A stretch of 64,000 nucleotides of DNA from Bacillota bacterium (GCA_023454175.1 JAEXRW010000008.1:124001-188000), one strand, 5' to 3'; counted from the stretch's first letter, positions 1 through 9,921 are shown. Translations and numbers: made by a program. Notes: generated from the sequence alone by a model not told the origin.

Positions 1-14
1 TCCCGCAGGGACAC

Positions 15-36
15 CTAAATTCTCAATTGTCAACTC

Positions 37-50
<14 letters not shown>
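15..50 (-). repeat. AT-rich short tandem repeat at the 3' end of the glutamate-synthase-like gene
   Basis: On the minus strand the TGA stop of the adjacent gene lies inside a run of near-identical 7-9 base units (AATTGAGA, GTTGACA, AATTGAGAA). The same kind of run follows several other stop codons in the window (near 10130, 32302, 43017, 48525, 54188, 58612 and 60735). Function unknown. Confidence 0.6.
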
Positions 51-1541
<1,491 letters not shown>

Positions 1542-1545
<4 letters not shown>

Positions 1546-2615
1546 CTTGCACTTTCCTCCAACCTCACGATTACCGGCTCCCCGCCCCGCGGCGCCCATA
1601 CCTTGTCGGGCTCCTCGCAGATGGCGCGTATGGCGCATTCTTCGCTGGCTACATAGGTCATGTCGTCTTTCTCCGCGGCCACGAGCGGCCGCAGTTTCAG
1701 CCTGTCGTTCAGCGCCATGAACCCGCCGTTGAAGCCGATGATGATGGAGAAGGGTCCGTTCACCAGCATGGAGCCGTACACGGTCCGCAGCGCGGTGTAG
1801 CGCTTTTTGTCCTCCTCGTCCATCGCGTCGATCTCGTCCCAGAATGGCGCCGCCATGATGGCTGCGGCCGTCTCCAGGCTGTGCCCCTGCTTGCGGACGA
1901 TGAAGTCCACCAGGTAGGTGATGGCTTCGGTGTCCGTCATCAGGTTGCACTTGTATCCGAACATCTCGATATAGCGTTTGTTCGCGTCATAGGAGGATAT
2001 TTCGCCGTTGTGCACGGTGGACCAGTCCAGCAGGGTAAAGGGATGCGCCCCGCCCCACCAGCCCGGTGTGTTGGTGGGGAACCGGCCGTGCGCCGTCCAC
2101 AGGTAGGCTTCATAGTTTTCCAGCATGTAGTATTCGCCCACGTCCTCGGGGAAACCCACGGCCTTGAAGGCCCCCATGTTCTTCCCGCTGGAAAAGACAT
2201 AGGCGCCGTCGATGTTGCTGTTCACATGGATCACGCCCTTGGCGATGAACTCCGCTTCGTTGGATTCCAGCTGCAGCATGCGGAAGCTTTTGGGCATCAG
2301 GAAATAACGCCAGATCATCGGCGCGTGTTTGATGCGCGGATGGTCCCGTACCGGGATCTTGCCCGCGCTTTCGATATCGAAATATTTGTTCAGGAATTCC
2401 TCGGTGGCGGCCTTTGCCTCCTGCTTGTCGTAGAATATGTGGAATGCATAGCAGTCCTTGTACTGGGGGTAAATACCGTAAGCGGCAAAGCCGCCGCCCA
2501 GCCCGTTGGAGCGCGTATGCATCATCTGGATGGATTTGATGATCGTTTCACCGGAAAACCTCTGCCCCTTGCGGTTCATTACGCCGCTGATGGCGCAGCC
2601 TGAAGGTATCCGCAC
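1542..2615 (-). CDS. Class II glutamine amidotransferase, glutamate synthase N-domain type
   Basis: About 357 residues. The sequence resembles the GATase2 (Ntn-type) subunit of split glutamate synthases, which frees ammonia from glutamine for the synthase subunit encoded just downstream. A Cys near the start (IPSGCAISG) is the likely nucleophile after processing; HGRFPTN and STVHNGEISSY are typical GATase2 blocks. I chose the GTG at 2615 because AAGGGAAGG lies just before it; an upstream ATG at 2693 sits inside the terminator hairpin of the leader and has no ribosome site. Expression is probably set by the attenuator-like leader at 2659-2760. Confidence 0.85.
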
Positions 2616-2658
2616 TTGCCCTTCCCTTAGCAACTGAAGTATCCCCCTTAAACCATTT

Positions 2659-2714
2659 AAAAAAATCGTTCTACCGCAGACGGGGTCTTTCAAAATCCCG
2701 TCTGTAATAGAACG
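2659..2714 (-). terminator. Intrinsic terminator inside the leader of the glutamate synthase-like operon (attenuator)
   Basis: Read on the minus strand, CGTTCTA...CAGACGGG pairs with CCCGTCTG...TAGAACG and is followed by A and seven T. It lies between a consensus promoter (2755-2783) and the first gene (start 2615), so it can only act on this operon's own transcript. That is the layout of a transcription attenuator. Confidence 0.8.
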
Positions 2715-2727
2715 CCGTTGTTCTCGT
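2707..2727 (-). promoter_or_regulatory. Candidate ANTAR-type antiterminator hairpin
   Basis: On the minus strand AGAAC and GTTCT close a six-base loop, AACGGC. ANTAR target hairpins are known to have a hexaloop with A at position 1 and G at position 4, and the second hairpin overlaps the 5' arm of a terminator. Both hold here: the 3' half of this stem is also part of the terminator's 5' arm. ANTAR regulators of glutamine and glutamate genes are known in Clostridia. I found no convincing first (P1) hairpin, so this is a candidate. Confidence 0.4.
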
Positions 2728-2754
2728 TTTGCAATTTGTCACTTCACATTATGC

Positions 2755-2783
2755 ATTATATGCGTTAATATGCCATATGTCAA
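2755..2783 (-). promoter_or_regulatory. Sigma-A promoter of the glutamate synthase-like operon
   Basis: On the minus strand TTGACA (2783-2778), a 17-base spacer and TATAAT (2760-2755), a perfect consensus. Start of transcription is expected near 2748, giving a leader of about 130 bases. Confidence 0.9.
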
Positions 2784-2935
2784 GCTTGTATCAGGGTAAT
2801 TCTGCAACTCTTCGCTGAATTTGTGCATTTTTCTGGGTTATGGCTCGCTTGGCCGCCCTTCTGGCCCTTGTGCACAGGTAGCATGTGGCCTGAGAAACTG
2901 CAGAACTGGCCCCTGTCCTGCAAAGTACCCTTTTC

Positions 2936-2978
2936 CGAAACGGAATGCCGGCAGGCTTGTCCGCCAGTTTCCGTTTCG
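2936..2978. repeat. Inverted repeat, 10-bp arms
   Basis: CGAAACGGAA (2936-2945) and TTCCGTTTCG (2969-2978) flank 23 bases. No T-run follows on either strand, so it is not an obvious terminator. It lies just past the stop of the small membrane protein at 3007. The rest of 2790-3006 shows nothing I can name. Confidence 0.5.
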
Positions 2979-3006
2979 TATGCTGGCGGCCGTTTGGCTC
3001 TGCTGT

Positions 3007-3177
3007 TTACTTTCCTCTCGAAAAAAGCCCTACCAGCACGCCCAGCGCGCCCAGTACGATCTCTGCAATATTGATATAGTTTGGATCGCTTTTGAACATC
3101 GGCACCACATTGGTCAGTCCCAGGATGCCCAGCGCCAGGAAGGCAAGGCCGAGGATGATGCAGGTCGCTCTTTTCAT
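3007..3177 (-). CDS. Small two-helix membrane protein (56 aa)
   Basis: A 56-residue protein starting MKRATCIILG, preceded by AGAGGGGG about ten bases before the ATG. Two hydrophobic stretches (about residues 5-25 and 37-52) are separated by a short polar loop (MFKSDPNYIN), so it looks like a helical hairpin in the membrane, ending SRGK. I do not recognise the family. It stands alone between the glutamate operon and the MarR regulator. The good ribosome site and the even hydrophobic pattern support it as real; its function is unknown. Confidence 0.6.
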   Translation of the reverse strand: MKRATCIILGLAFLALGILGLTNVVPMFKSDPNYINIAEIVLGALGVLVGLFSRGK

Positions 3178-3483
3178 GGACAAAAACCCCCTCTTTGATA
3201 TTGCAGGACGTTAATACAGTAAAGTTTATGTTTTATAATATAATTTATTAATGAATAATAATCAATATATTCTTATCACCCAATATTCGATAATTTTCCT
3301 TTTTGATGGTAATTTTTTTCGATTTGAAATATTTTCACTGAAAATGCGTCTGTAGGATAGGGCCGCAGGTCTCCATCAGAAAGTTTCAATGCGTGAACCG
3401 TCCCTGTGCCGTGTGCGACATACTTTCCAGTACATTGCAAATGCTAAACGGAAAAAATCATGTTGTTTTTCCTTGAATAGCTA

Positions 3484-3512
3484 TTGACAGAATCATTACT
3501 TCGGTGTACAAA
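3484..3512 (+). promoter_or_regulatory. Promoter of the MarR-ABC exporter operon
   Basis: TTGACA (3484-3489), 17 bases, TACAAA (3507-3512). The -10 overlaps the left arm of the palindrome at 3511-3533, which suits repression by the regulator encoded next. The 300 bases before it (3178-3480) are AT-rich and hold no gene I can see. Confidence 0.65.
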
Positions 3513-3533
3513 TAGTTTTGCATCCAAACTATT
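3511..3533. promoter_or_regulatory. Palindromic operator, probable MarR autorepression site
   Basis: AATAGTTT (3511-3518) and AAACTATT (3526-3533) are perfect inverted arms around seven bases, placed between the -10 and the ribosome site of the MarR gene. MarR dimers typically bind such palindromes near their own promoter. Confidence 0.65.
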
Positions 3534-3548
3534 ATCGGAGTGATTGCC

Positions 3549-4019
3549 ATGCTGGAAACCAGAGAGCAGGTCATAACGGCGCTTGTAGATAGGTTCCGCC
3601 GTTTCAGGCGGTCCAATATCAGGCCTGTGAATGCATCCATCCGCCCCAGTGAGATGATGGTGCTGCACTACCTGTCCAGGCATCATATGATGGGCGGGAT
3701 CCCGCGCCAATCCGACCTCAGCGGTTTTATGGGTTTGGCGCCCTCCACGGTGACGCCCCTGCTGAATTCTTTGGAGGAACGGGGGCTTATCAGCCGCAGC
3801 CACTCGGATGCAGACCGCAGAGTGGTGTTCGTGGAGCTTACCGGGGACGGCAATGCGTTCCTGGACAGGATACACGGAGAGATGGGTGGCATGCTTGGGG
3901 GCCTGGTGGATTTCCTGGGACTGGATGATTCCCGTGAATTGATAAGATTGATGGATAGATCCATACAATATTTTGACACCCTGCAGAAGCCCTGCAGGGA
4001 GAAACCGGAGGAAAGGTAA
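3549..4019 (+). CDS. MarR-family transcriptional regulator
   Basis: A 156-residue winged-helix protein. The region around residues 30-100 has the MarR pattern: a helix with PSEMMVLHYLS, a recognition helix (LAPSTVTPLLNSLEERGLI) and the wing with the signature SDADRRVVFVELT. I start it at ATG 3549 because GGAG sits eight bases upstream; a GTG at 3540 overlaps that GGAG. Its TAA is directly followed by the ATG of the first ABC gene, so it most likely senses a toxic compound and represses its own operon through the palindrome at 3511-3533. Confidence 0.9.
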   Translation: MLETREQVITALVDRFRRFRRSNIRPVNASIRPSEMMVLHYLSRHHMMGGIPRQSDLSGFMGLAPSTVTPLLNSLEERGLISRSHSDADRRVVFVELTGDGNAFLDRIHGEMGGMLGGLVDFLGLDDSRELIRLMDRSIQYFDTLQKPCREKPEER

Positions 4020-5774
4020 ATGGGTAAGATTTTCGCAAAGCTCAAACCGTTTTTCTGGCAGGTGGTCATTATCTTCCTTTTGATCACCGGCCAGGCCATA
4101 GCGGATCTGTATCTGCCGCGCCTCATGTCAGATCTGGTGAACTATGGGATCGGTGTGTCCACTCGTGTGGCAAATGTGCCATACATCTGGCAGGTAGGCG
4201 GTCTCATGCTGGCAGTATCCGCGGGTGGAATGCTGTGTTCCGTCCTGGCCAGCTATTTCGCCGCGCGTGTGTCCATGGGGTTGGGCATGAACCTGCGTAA
4301 TTTCGTGTTTCAAAAGGTGGAGTCCTATTCCCTGTCTGAATTTGATAAGTTTGGGACGGCCTCTCTGATCACACGGACCACAAACGACATCACACAAGTG
4401 CAAATGTTCTTTTTGTTGTTTTTCCGGATGGTCCTTTCCTCCCCCATCACCATCGTTGGTGGCGTCATTATGGCAGTAGGTACAGACGCTTCATTATGGT
4501 GGATCATAGCGGGAGTGGTACCTCTGCTGGCAGCGGCCATGACGGCCATCGGAGTGCTTGGTTTCCCGCTGTTCAAAAAGCGGCAGATGCTGCTGGATAA
4601 ATTGAATCTTGTCGCCAGGGAAGGGCTCACCGGAGTACGTGTGGTACGGGCATTCGACCGCACCCCTTACCAGACCGAACGGTTTTATGAGGCAAATAAA
4701 AACCTCACCGGTCTTGATGTCAAGGTCAACAGGCTTATGTCCCTCGGCCAGCCGCTTGTCATGCTGATCATGAATGTCACGATCATAGCCATCCTCTGGT
4801 TTGGCGGCCGAAGCGCAGTAGCCGGCGACATGCAGCTTGGCGGCTTGCTTGCCTTTATACAGTATGCGATGCAGATCCTCTTCGCAGTATTGATGCTTGC
4901 CTTCATATTCATTTTCTGGCCCCGTGCCGCTGCCTCCGCAGCGAGGATTAACCAGGTGCTTGAAACGAAAGAAAGCATACTTGATCCCAAATCTGCCAGG
5001 AGCCCTGTGGGCATGCGTGGCACGGTTGAGTTCAGGGATGTCAGTTTTGCCTATCCCGGCGAGAAGAAGACCGTGTCCGATGTCCCCGCTGTGACCGATA
5101 TTACATTCACGGCGCATCCCGGTGAGACTACAGCCATCATCGGGGGTACGGGTTCGGGCAAAACCACGCTGCTGAACCTGATTCTACGCTTTTATGATAT
5201 ACAAAAGGGTGCCATCCTCGTCGATGGCATAGACGTGCGTGAGATGACGCAGGAAGAGCTGCGCAAAAAGATCGCGTACGTTCCCCAGCGCGCCGTCCTC
5301 TTCTCGGGCAGCGTGGCGGAGAATATCCGTTACGGCGATCCGGGGGCTACGGATGACGAAGTACGCCATTTTGCTGAAGTGGCGCAGGCCAAGGAGTTTA
5401 TCGATGGCATGGAAGGCGGGTTTGATGCCCCCATCGCCCAGGGCGGCGCCAATGTTTCGGGCGGGCAGAAGCAGCGTTTGAGCATTGCGCGTGCGTTGAT
5501 ACGCAGGCCCGAGATATATCTGTTTGATGATAGTTTTTCCGCGCTGGATTTCAAAACGGATGCCCGGCTCCGTTCCGCCATGAAAGGCGAAACGAAGGAC
5601 GCCACCGTTATGATCGTGGCCCAGCGTGTCAGCACCGTCATGGAAGCGGACCGCATCGTCGTGCTGGATGAAGGCCAGGTGGTGGGCATCGGCACGCACC
5701 GCGAGTTGATCAAAAGTTGTGAAGTATACAGGGAGATCGTATCGTCCCAGTTGAGTGAGGAGGAGTTGGCATGA
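4020..5774 (+). CDS. Heterodimeric ABC exporter, subunit with degenerate ATPase site
   Basis: 584 residues: six-helix membrane domain (about 1-310) then an ATPase domain. Walker A is GGTGSGKTT (375-383) and the signature is VSGGQ (479-483). The Walker B end reads LFDD, so Asp504 replaces the catalytic Glu, and the H-loop reads AQR, so Gln replaces the switch His. In known heterodimeric exporters such as TM287/288 and BmrCD one subunit carries just such a crippled site. The next gene starts 4 bases inside this one (ATGA) and encodes the competent partner. Probable drug or lipid exporter controlled by the MarR protein; substrate unknown. Confidence 0.9.
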   Translation: MGKIFAKLKPFFWQVVIIFLLITGQAIADLYLPRLMSDLVNYGIGVSTRVANVPYIWQVGGLMLAVSAGGMLCSVLASYFAARVSMGLGMNLRNFVFQKVESYSLSEFDKFGTASLITRTTNDITQVQMFFLLFFRMVLSSPITIVGGVIMAVGTDASLWWIIAGVVPLLAAAMTAIGVLGFPLFKKRQMLLDKLNLVAREGLTGVRVVRAFDRTPYQTERFYEANKNLTGLDVKVNRLMSLGQPLVMLIMNVTIIAILWFGGRSAVAGDMQLGGLLAFIQYAMQILFAVLMLAFIFIFWPRAAASAARINQVLETKESILDPKSARSPVGMRGTVEFRDVSFAYPGEKKTVSDVPAVTDITFTAHPGETTAIIGGTGSGKTTLLNLILRFYDIQKGAILVDGIDVREMTQEELRKKIAYVPQRAVLFSGSVAENIRYGDPGATDDEVRHFAEVAQAKEFIDGMEGGFDAPIAQGGANVSGGQKQRLSIARALIRRPEIYLFDDSFSALDFKTDARLRSAMKGETKDATVMIVAQRVSTVMEADRIVVLDEGQVVGIGTHRELIKSCEVYREIVSSQLSEEELA

Positions 5775-7645
5775 GTCAGCAGTATCAGCCCGGCCGCAGC
5801 AGCGCTGCCCGGCCGCAGCGCCGCGGTCCCATGGGCGGCCCTATGGGCCATATGGGCGGCGTTCCCGGGGAAAAGGCCAGGAATTTCAAGGGAACATTGA
5901 AAAGATTGCTGCGGTATTTCAAGCCGTATATATGGGGATTCATCGTTGTAACGCTTTTTGCAGTTGGCAGCACAGTGATGGCGATATTCTCCCCCAAGGT
6001 CCAGGGTCTGGTTATCAATGACTTTGGTGCAGGTATCTATTCCGGTCAAATGGATTGGGATGCAGTTCTTTCCCGGATCGTGATACTGGCTGCCCTTTTC
6101 ATCGGCAGCTCTGTTCTGGCTTATGTCCAGCAGTACATCATGGCTGGTGTTACACAAAAGGCTGTACGGAGGATGCGCAATGACATCAATGACAAGCTCA
6201 CACGGCTTCCGCTGAAGTATTATGACGGGCGCACACATGGCGAGATCCTCTCCCGCATTACCAACGACGTAGACGTCGTCAGTACCACGCTCCAGCAGGG
6301 CGTGACGCAGATCATTTCTGCGATCATTACGATCATCGGCGTTATCATTATGATGTTCACCATCAATTGGATTCTTTCGCTGGTTGTGCTGGTCGTCCTT
6401 CCCATCAGCGCTGTTGCCACGCAGATGGTCACCAAACGCTCTCAAAAGCAATTTATCGGGCAGCAGAAAAAGCTCGGCGAATTGAATGGCCTTGTTGAGG
6501 AATCCTTTGGCGGCCATAATATAGTTAAGGCTTTTGGCAAGGAAAAGGAGAACATCGAAAAGTTTGATGGTATCAACAAAGAGCTCTTTGCTTATTCCGC
6601 AAAGGCACAGTTCCTTTCGGGCCTGATGTGGCCGATCGTGGCTTTTATCAGCAACCTCGGTTATGTCGCCATCTGTGTGGCCGGCGGCATAATGGCCACG
6701 CAGAAATTTGATGTGGGTATCATCGTCTCCTTCATCCAGTACTCCAGGATGTTCACGCAGCCTATCATGCAGACGGCCAATATCGCCAACGTCATACAGT
6801 CCACCATGGCGGGCGCCGAGCGTGTGTTCGAGTTGCTGGATGAAAAAGAGGAGGCTCCCGATAAGGCGGGTGCGGTGGGACTGCCCGAGCCGCACGGCGA
6901 AGTGGCTTTTGACCATGTGCGTTTCGGCTACACCGAGGGTGAGCCCCTCATCCACGATCTCAGCATCGATGTACAGCAGGGGCAGACGGTCGCCATCGTC
7001 GGGCCCACGGGCGCAGGCAAAACGACCCTGGTGAATCTGCTCATGCGCTTTTATGATGTACAGGGCGGGCAGGTCCGGGTGGACGGGCAAAATATCATGG
7101 ACATGGAGCGGGACAGCCTGCGCAATGTCTTCGGCATGGTGCTGCAGGATACCTGGCTTTTCAACGGCACCATCAGGGATAATATCGCCTACGGACGCGA
7201 GGGGGCCACCGAAGCGGAGATCGTCTCCGCGGCAAAGGCTGCCCATGCACACCACTTCATCCGCACGCTGCCCGACGGGTACGATACCGTGCTCAATGAA
7301 GAGGCGTCCAATATCTCGCAGGGGCAAAAGCAATTGCTCACGATAGCCCGCGCCGTACTGAAAGACCCCGCCGTCCTCATCCTGGACGAGGCCACCAGTT
7401 CCGTCGATACGCGTACCGAAGTGCTCATACAAAGGGCGATGAAGAGCCTCATGCAGGGGCGCACCAGTTTCGTTATCGCGCACCGGCTCTCCACCATCCG
7501 GGACGCCGATATCATCCTGGTGATGAACCAGGGGGACATCGTGGAAAAAGGCACGCACAGGGAGTTGCTCGAAAAAGGTGGGTTCTATGCCGAGCTGTAC
7601 AATAGCCAGTTTTCCGGCAGCTGCGGCGGAGAAAAGGCTGTTTGA
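5771..7645 (+). CDS. Heterodimeric ABC exporter, catalytically competent subunit
   Basis: 624 residues. A glycine/methionine-rich cytoplasmic tail (1-35) comes before six membrane helices (about 45-330) and the ATPase domain. Walker A is GPTGAGKTT (411-419), Walker B ends LILDE with the catalytic Glu540, and the H-loop His (about 571) is present. The signature is ISQGQ (515-519) rather than LSGGQ; it would face the degenerate Walker site of the partner. The two subunits thus form one normal and one degenerate ATP site. A strong terminator follows at 7667-7703. Confidence 0.9.
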   Translation: MSQQYQPGRSSAARPQRRGPMGGPMGHMGGVPGEKARNFKGTLKRLLRYFKPYIWGFIVVTLFAVGSTVMAIFSPKVQGLVINDFGAGIYSGQMDWDAVLSRIVILAALFIGSSVLAYVQQYIMAGVTQKAVRRMRNDINDKLTRLPLKYYDGRTHGEILSRITNDVDVVSTTLQQGVTQIISAIITIIGVIIMMFTINWILSLVVLVVLPISAVATQMVTKRSQKQFIGQQKKLGELNGLVEESFGGHNIVKAFGKEKENIEKFDGINKELFAYSAKAQFLSGLMWPIVAFISNLGYVAICVAGGIMATQKFDVGIIVSFIQYSRMFTQPIMQTANIANVIQSTMAGAERVFELLDEKEEAPDKAGAVGLPEPHGEVAFDHVRFGYTEGEPLIHDLSIDVQQGQTVAIVGPTGAGKTTLVNLLMRFYDVQGGQVRVDGQNIMDMERDSLRNVFGMVLQDTWLFNGTIRDNIAYGREGATEAEIVSAAKAAHAHHFIRTLPDGYDTVLNEEASNISQGQKQLLTIARAVLKDPAVLILDEATSSVDTRTEVLIQRAMKSLMQGRTSFVIAHRLSTIRDADIILVMNQGDIVEKGTHRELLEKGGFYAELYNSQFSGSCGGEKAV

Positions 7646-7666
7646 GCTTTTCAGTTATCGCATGGG

Positions 7667-7703
7667 AAGGACGTTCTGTGTTGGCAGACGTCCTTTTCTT
7701 TTT
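7667..7703 (+). terminator. Terminator of the MarR-ABC operon
   Basis: AAGGACGT (7667-7674) pairs with ACGTCCTT (7688-7695), followed by TTCTTTTT. Confidence 0.85.
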
Positions 7704-7744
7704 GCCTGGGCCGTTCACGGGGATGCCGTTTACCGGCCCAGGCA
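7703..7744. repeat. Perfect 11-bp inverted repeat
   Basis: TGCCTGGGCCG (7703-7713) and CGGCCCAGGCA (7734-7744) surround 20 bases, directly after the terminator. No T-run follows. The rest of the spacer to 7847 is AT-rich with repeated ATAATGACATAATG-like units. Confidence 0.6.
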
Positions 7745-7847
7745 ACTAGAGCGGTCGGTTTCTGCTGTTCGGCGATATACATAATGACATAATGTAACAT
7801 AATTATACATTGCAGAGGATGCATTATACATTATTGATGCCCCATTA

Positions 7848-7877
7848 TTGACAAAGTTCGGCAATATACTGTATACA
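7848..7877 (+). promoter_or_regulatory. Candidate promoter of the CheY-CheC-GGDEF operon
   Basis: TTGACA (7848-7853), 18 bases, TATACA (7872-7877). The -35 is perfect, the -10 fair. No sigma-28 motif is visible here, so this operon may be expressed independently of the late flagellar genes. Confidence 0.55.
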
Positions 7878-7936
7878 TTAAATTATATAATATATACAGA
7901 TGATGATATTTTTTCTTTTAAAAAGGTGGCTGCCGC

Positions 7937-8299
7937 ATGAAGATTCTGATTGTTGATGATTCCGCTTTCGCCCGCCAGTTCATCAAAAAAGTCATCATGG
8001 AAAATTGTCCCGGCGTAGAGTGTGTTTTTGCCGCCTCCGGAGAGGAGGGGTACGAAGTCTTCCTCGCCGAGAAGCCTGATTTTGTGGTCACCGACCTGCT
8101 CATGCCGGGTATCGGTGGGCAGGCCATGATCCGGCAGATAAGGCAGAAGGATCCGCAAAGCAGGATCATCGTCGTCTCTTCAGATGTGCAGCGTGCCATC
8201 CGCGCAGAGGTTTCAGATCTTGGCGTGCTCCGCTTCATCAATAAACCCATCAGCGATGAGAACAGGGCCGAGTTCATCTCGCTCTTGCAGGGGGCGTGA
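7937..8299 (+). CDS. CheY-like single-domain response regulator
   Basis: 120 residues, a lone receiver domain. The acidic pair D7-D8, the phospho-acceptor D53 (VVTDLLMPG), a Ser at 80-81 and the conserved K102 (FINKP) are all present. No output domain follows, so it acts by protein contact. The start has AAAAGGTGGC before it. The next gene is a CheC-like protein two bases downstream. The pairing suggests that this regulator is dephosphorylated by, or signals through, that protein. It is distinct from the cheY in the cheCDYA operon at 63255. Confidence 0.9.
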   Translation: MKILIVDDSAFARQFIKKVIMENCPGVECVFAASGEEGYEVFLAEKPDFVVTDLLMPGIGGQAMIRQIRQKDPQSRIIVVSSDVQRAIRAEVSDLGVLRFINKPISDENRAEFISLLQGA

Positions 8300-8300
8300 C

Positions 8301-8930
8301 ATGCTGACGCCGATTCAAAAAGATACCCTCACAGAGATTCTGAATATGCACATGGGCAAATCCGCCAGCCAGCTTTCGGATATGGTGAACCAAAAGGTCA
8401 TCCTTTCCGTCCCCGAGGTGGAGTTGCGGCGCGGCTCCGAGATGGGCGCAGACGGCCTGCAGAAAGACCAGCTTTTTGAGGCGGGAAACCTGGTGGTCAC
8501 TTCGGTGGCCTTCGGGGATGCGTTCAAAGGCCACGCGCTCGTCATCTTTCCCGAGGATAAGGCCAAGATCCTGGTCAATGCGTGCCTCGGCAATGATCTC
8601 ACCGAAGGCATCGGCCAGAGCCTTTCCGGAGAGGATTCCGATGTGATCCGGGAGATATGCAATATCATCCTGAACTCCCTGGTGGGCGAATTTGGTAACC
8701 TGTTGGATGTCCGCCTAGAGTATTCCTCCTTTGAAATGGGCATATCCCGGGTGGCTGCGCTGGATAAAAGCAGTTTCCTCCCGCGGGATTCCCAGGTCCT
8801 GGTGCTTTACATCTCCTTCTTCCTGACGGTGAGCCAGGTGCGCGGTGTGCTGCTCATCGCCCTGTCCGGTCCTTCCTTTAAAATGCTTACAGACAAAATC
8901 GACGGGATGTTGAGGGATCTTGATGTTTGA
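8301..8930 (+). CDS. CheC/CheX-family CheY-P phosphatase-like protein
   Basis: 209 residues. Two copies of the CheC active-site pattern D/S-x3-E-x2-N are visible: DTLTEILN near residues 8-15 and DVIREICN near 113-121. CheC-family proteins remove the phosphate from CheY-like regulators. The start at 8301 follows the stop of the receiver gene (8297-8299) almost at once. The last 8 bases overlap the GGDEF gene. The tight packing suggests a receiver, its phosphatase and a cyclase working as one module. Confidence 0.8.
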   Translation: MLTPIQKDTLTEILNMHMGKSASQLSDMVNQKVILSVPEVELRRGSEMGADGLQKDQLFEAGNLVVTSVAFGDAFKGHALVIFPEDKAKILVNACLGNDLTEGIGQSLSGEDSDVIREICNIILNSLVGEFGNLLDVRLEYSSFEMGISRVAALDKSSFLPRDSQVLVLYISFFLTVSQVRGVLLIALSGPSFKMLTDKIDGMLRDLDV

Positions 8931-9921
8931 CTGGATGTCACAGGCGCTTGACAGGATCGATACCGGCGTCATCATCGCCGATATCTCCCGAAACATCATA
9001 TTTTGGAACCGCGAAATGGAGCGCATCAGCCGCATATCCCGGGAAGACGCGGTTGGCCGCTGCCTTCCGGATATCTGCCCCAAATTCGCCGAACCCCGGT
9101 ATCAGAGCATACTGGACGGCGTATTTCAAAATGGCCTGAGCCGCTTCTGTTCCAGCGTCCTGCACAAGTCCTTCGTCATTCCTGCGGATGCGGAAGAGCC
9201 GGGCCGTGTGCGGCAGAGCATGAAAGTCGAGCCGCTGCAGTACCGCGGGCAGATCGGTTATGCCCTCCTGCAGATCACGGATGTCACCGAGCAGGTGCAA
9301 AATGAACATAAACTGAAGTCCGCCATCGATGAATTGAAAAAAGGGTACGAGAAAGTCAAGGAGGCCGAGGAGGCTGCCAAGGAATTGGCGCGCTATGATT
9401 CCCTCACTGGTGTTTTCAACCGCCAGACGCTGGAGGAAGAGCTGGATAAGGCCATCGCGCGGTCCGGTGCCGCGGGCCGGAAGTTTACACTGCTTTTCAT
9501 CGATCTGGATGGTTTCAAGCAGGTAAACGATACCTACGGCCACATGGTGGGGGATGTTTTGTTGCAGCAGGTAGCGGGCCGCTGCAGGAACAATACGCGC
9601 CATGATGACCACCGGCCGCAGGACATCGTCGCGCGCATCGGCGGGGATGAGTTCGTCATCGTCCTCGTGGAGATATCCGATCCCGCAGACGGCCTCATGG
9701 TGGCGGAAAAGATCATTTCCACCATCCGCAAGCCTTTTCTGATCGATAATAAGAGCATCCATGTCACCGTCAGCATGGGCATCGCCCTGTATCCGCGGGA
9801 TGGGGATTCTGTCAGGGCGCTTCTGGAATGTGCCGATATCGCCATGTACCGCGCCAAGCAGGAGGGCAAGGATACCTACCGTGGCTGTGAAGAATACATG
9901 CCCCGTGCCGGTACCGCGTAG
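8923..9921 (+). CDS. PAS-GGDEF diguanylate cyclase
   Basis: 332 residues. A PAS domain (about 5-125) is followed by a coiled-coil linker (KLKSAIDELKKGYEKVKEAEEAAKE) and a GGDEF domain. The active-site motif is RIGGDEF, and an RxxD inhibitory site (RPQD) lies exactly five residues before GGDEF, so it should make c-di-GMP from two GTP and be product-inhibited. I start at ATG 8923 because GAGGG lies six bases upstream; it overlaps the CheC-like gene by 8 bases. No EAL or HD-GYP partner is seen in the window; the PilZ protein at 41292 is a possible target. Confidence 0.9.
   Translation: MFDWMSQALDRIDTGVIIADISRNIIFWNREMERISRISREDAVGRCLPDICPKFAEPRYQSILDGVFQNGLSRFCSSVLHKSFVIPADAEEPGRVRQSMKVEPLQYRGQIGYALLQITDVTEQVQNEHKLKSAIDELKKGYEKVKEAEEAAKELARYDSLTGVFNRQTLEEELDKAIARSGAAGRKFTLLFIDLDGFKQVNDTYGHMVGDVLLQQVAGRCRNNTRHDDHRPQDIVARIGGDEFVIVLVEISDPADGLMVAEKIISTIRKPFLIDNKSIHVTVSMGIALYPRDGDSVRALLECADIAMYRAKQEGKDTYRGCEEYMPRAGTA

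Noticed and set aside
1546..1950. N-terminal extension of the glutamate synthase-like gene
   Set aside because: It overlaps the GATase gene in another frame and has no homologous sequence; the ATG at 1545 overlaps the upstream stop in the usual ATGA form.
5330..7558. A 742-codon open frame antisense to both ABC exporter genes
   Set aside because: It lacks recognisable domains and mirrors the codon pattern of the real genes; long antisense frames are common in GC-rich coding DNA. The same applies to long frames at 1524-2603, 18647-20407 and 44428-46218.
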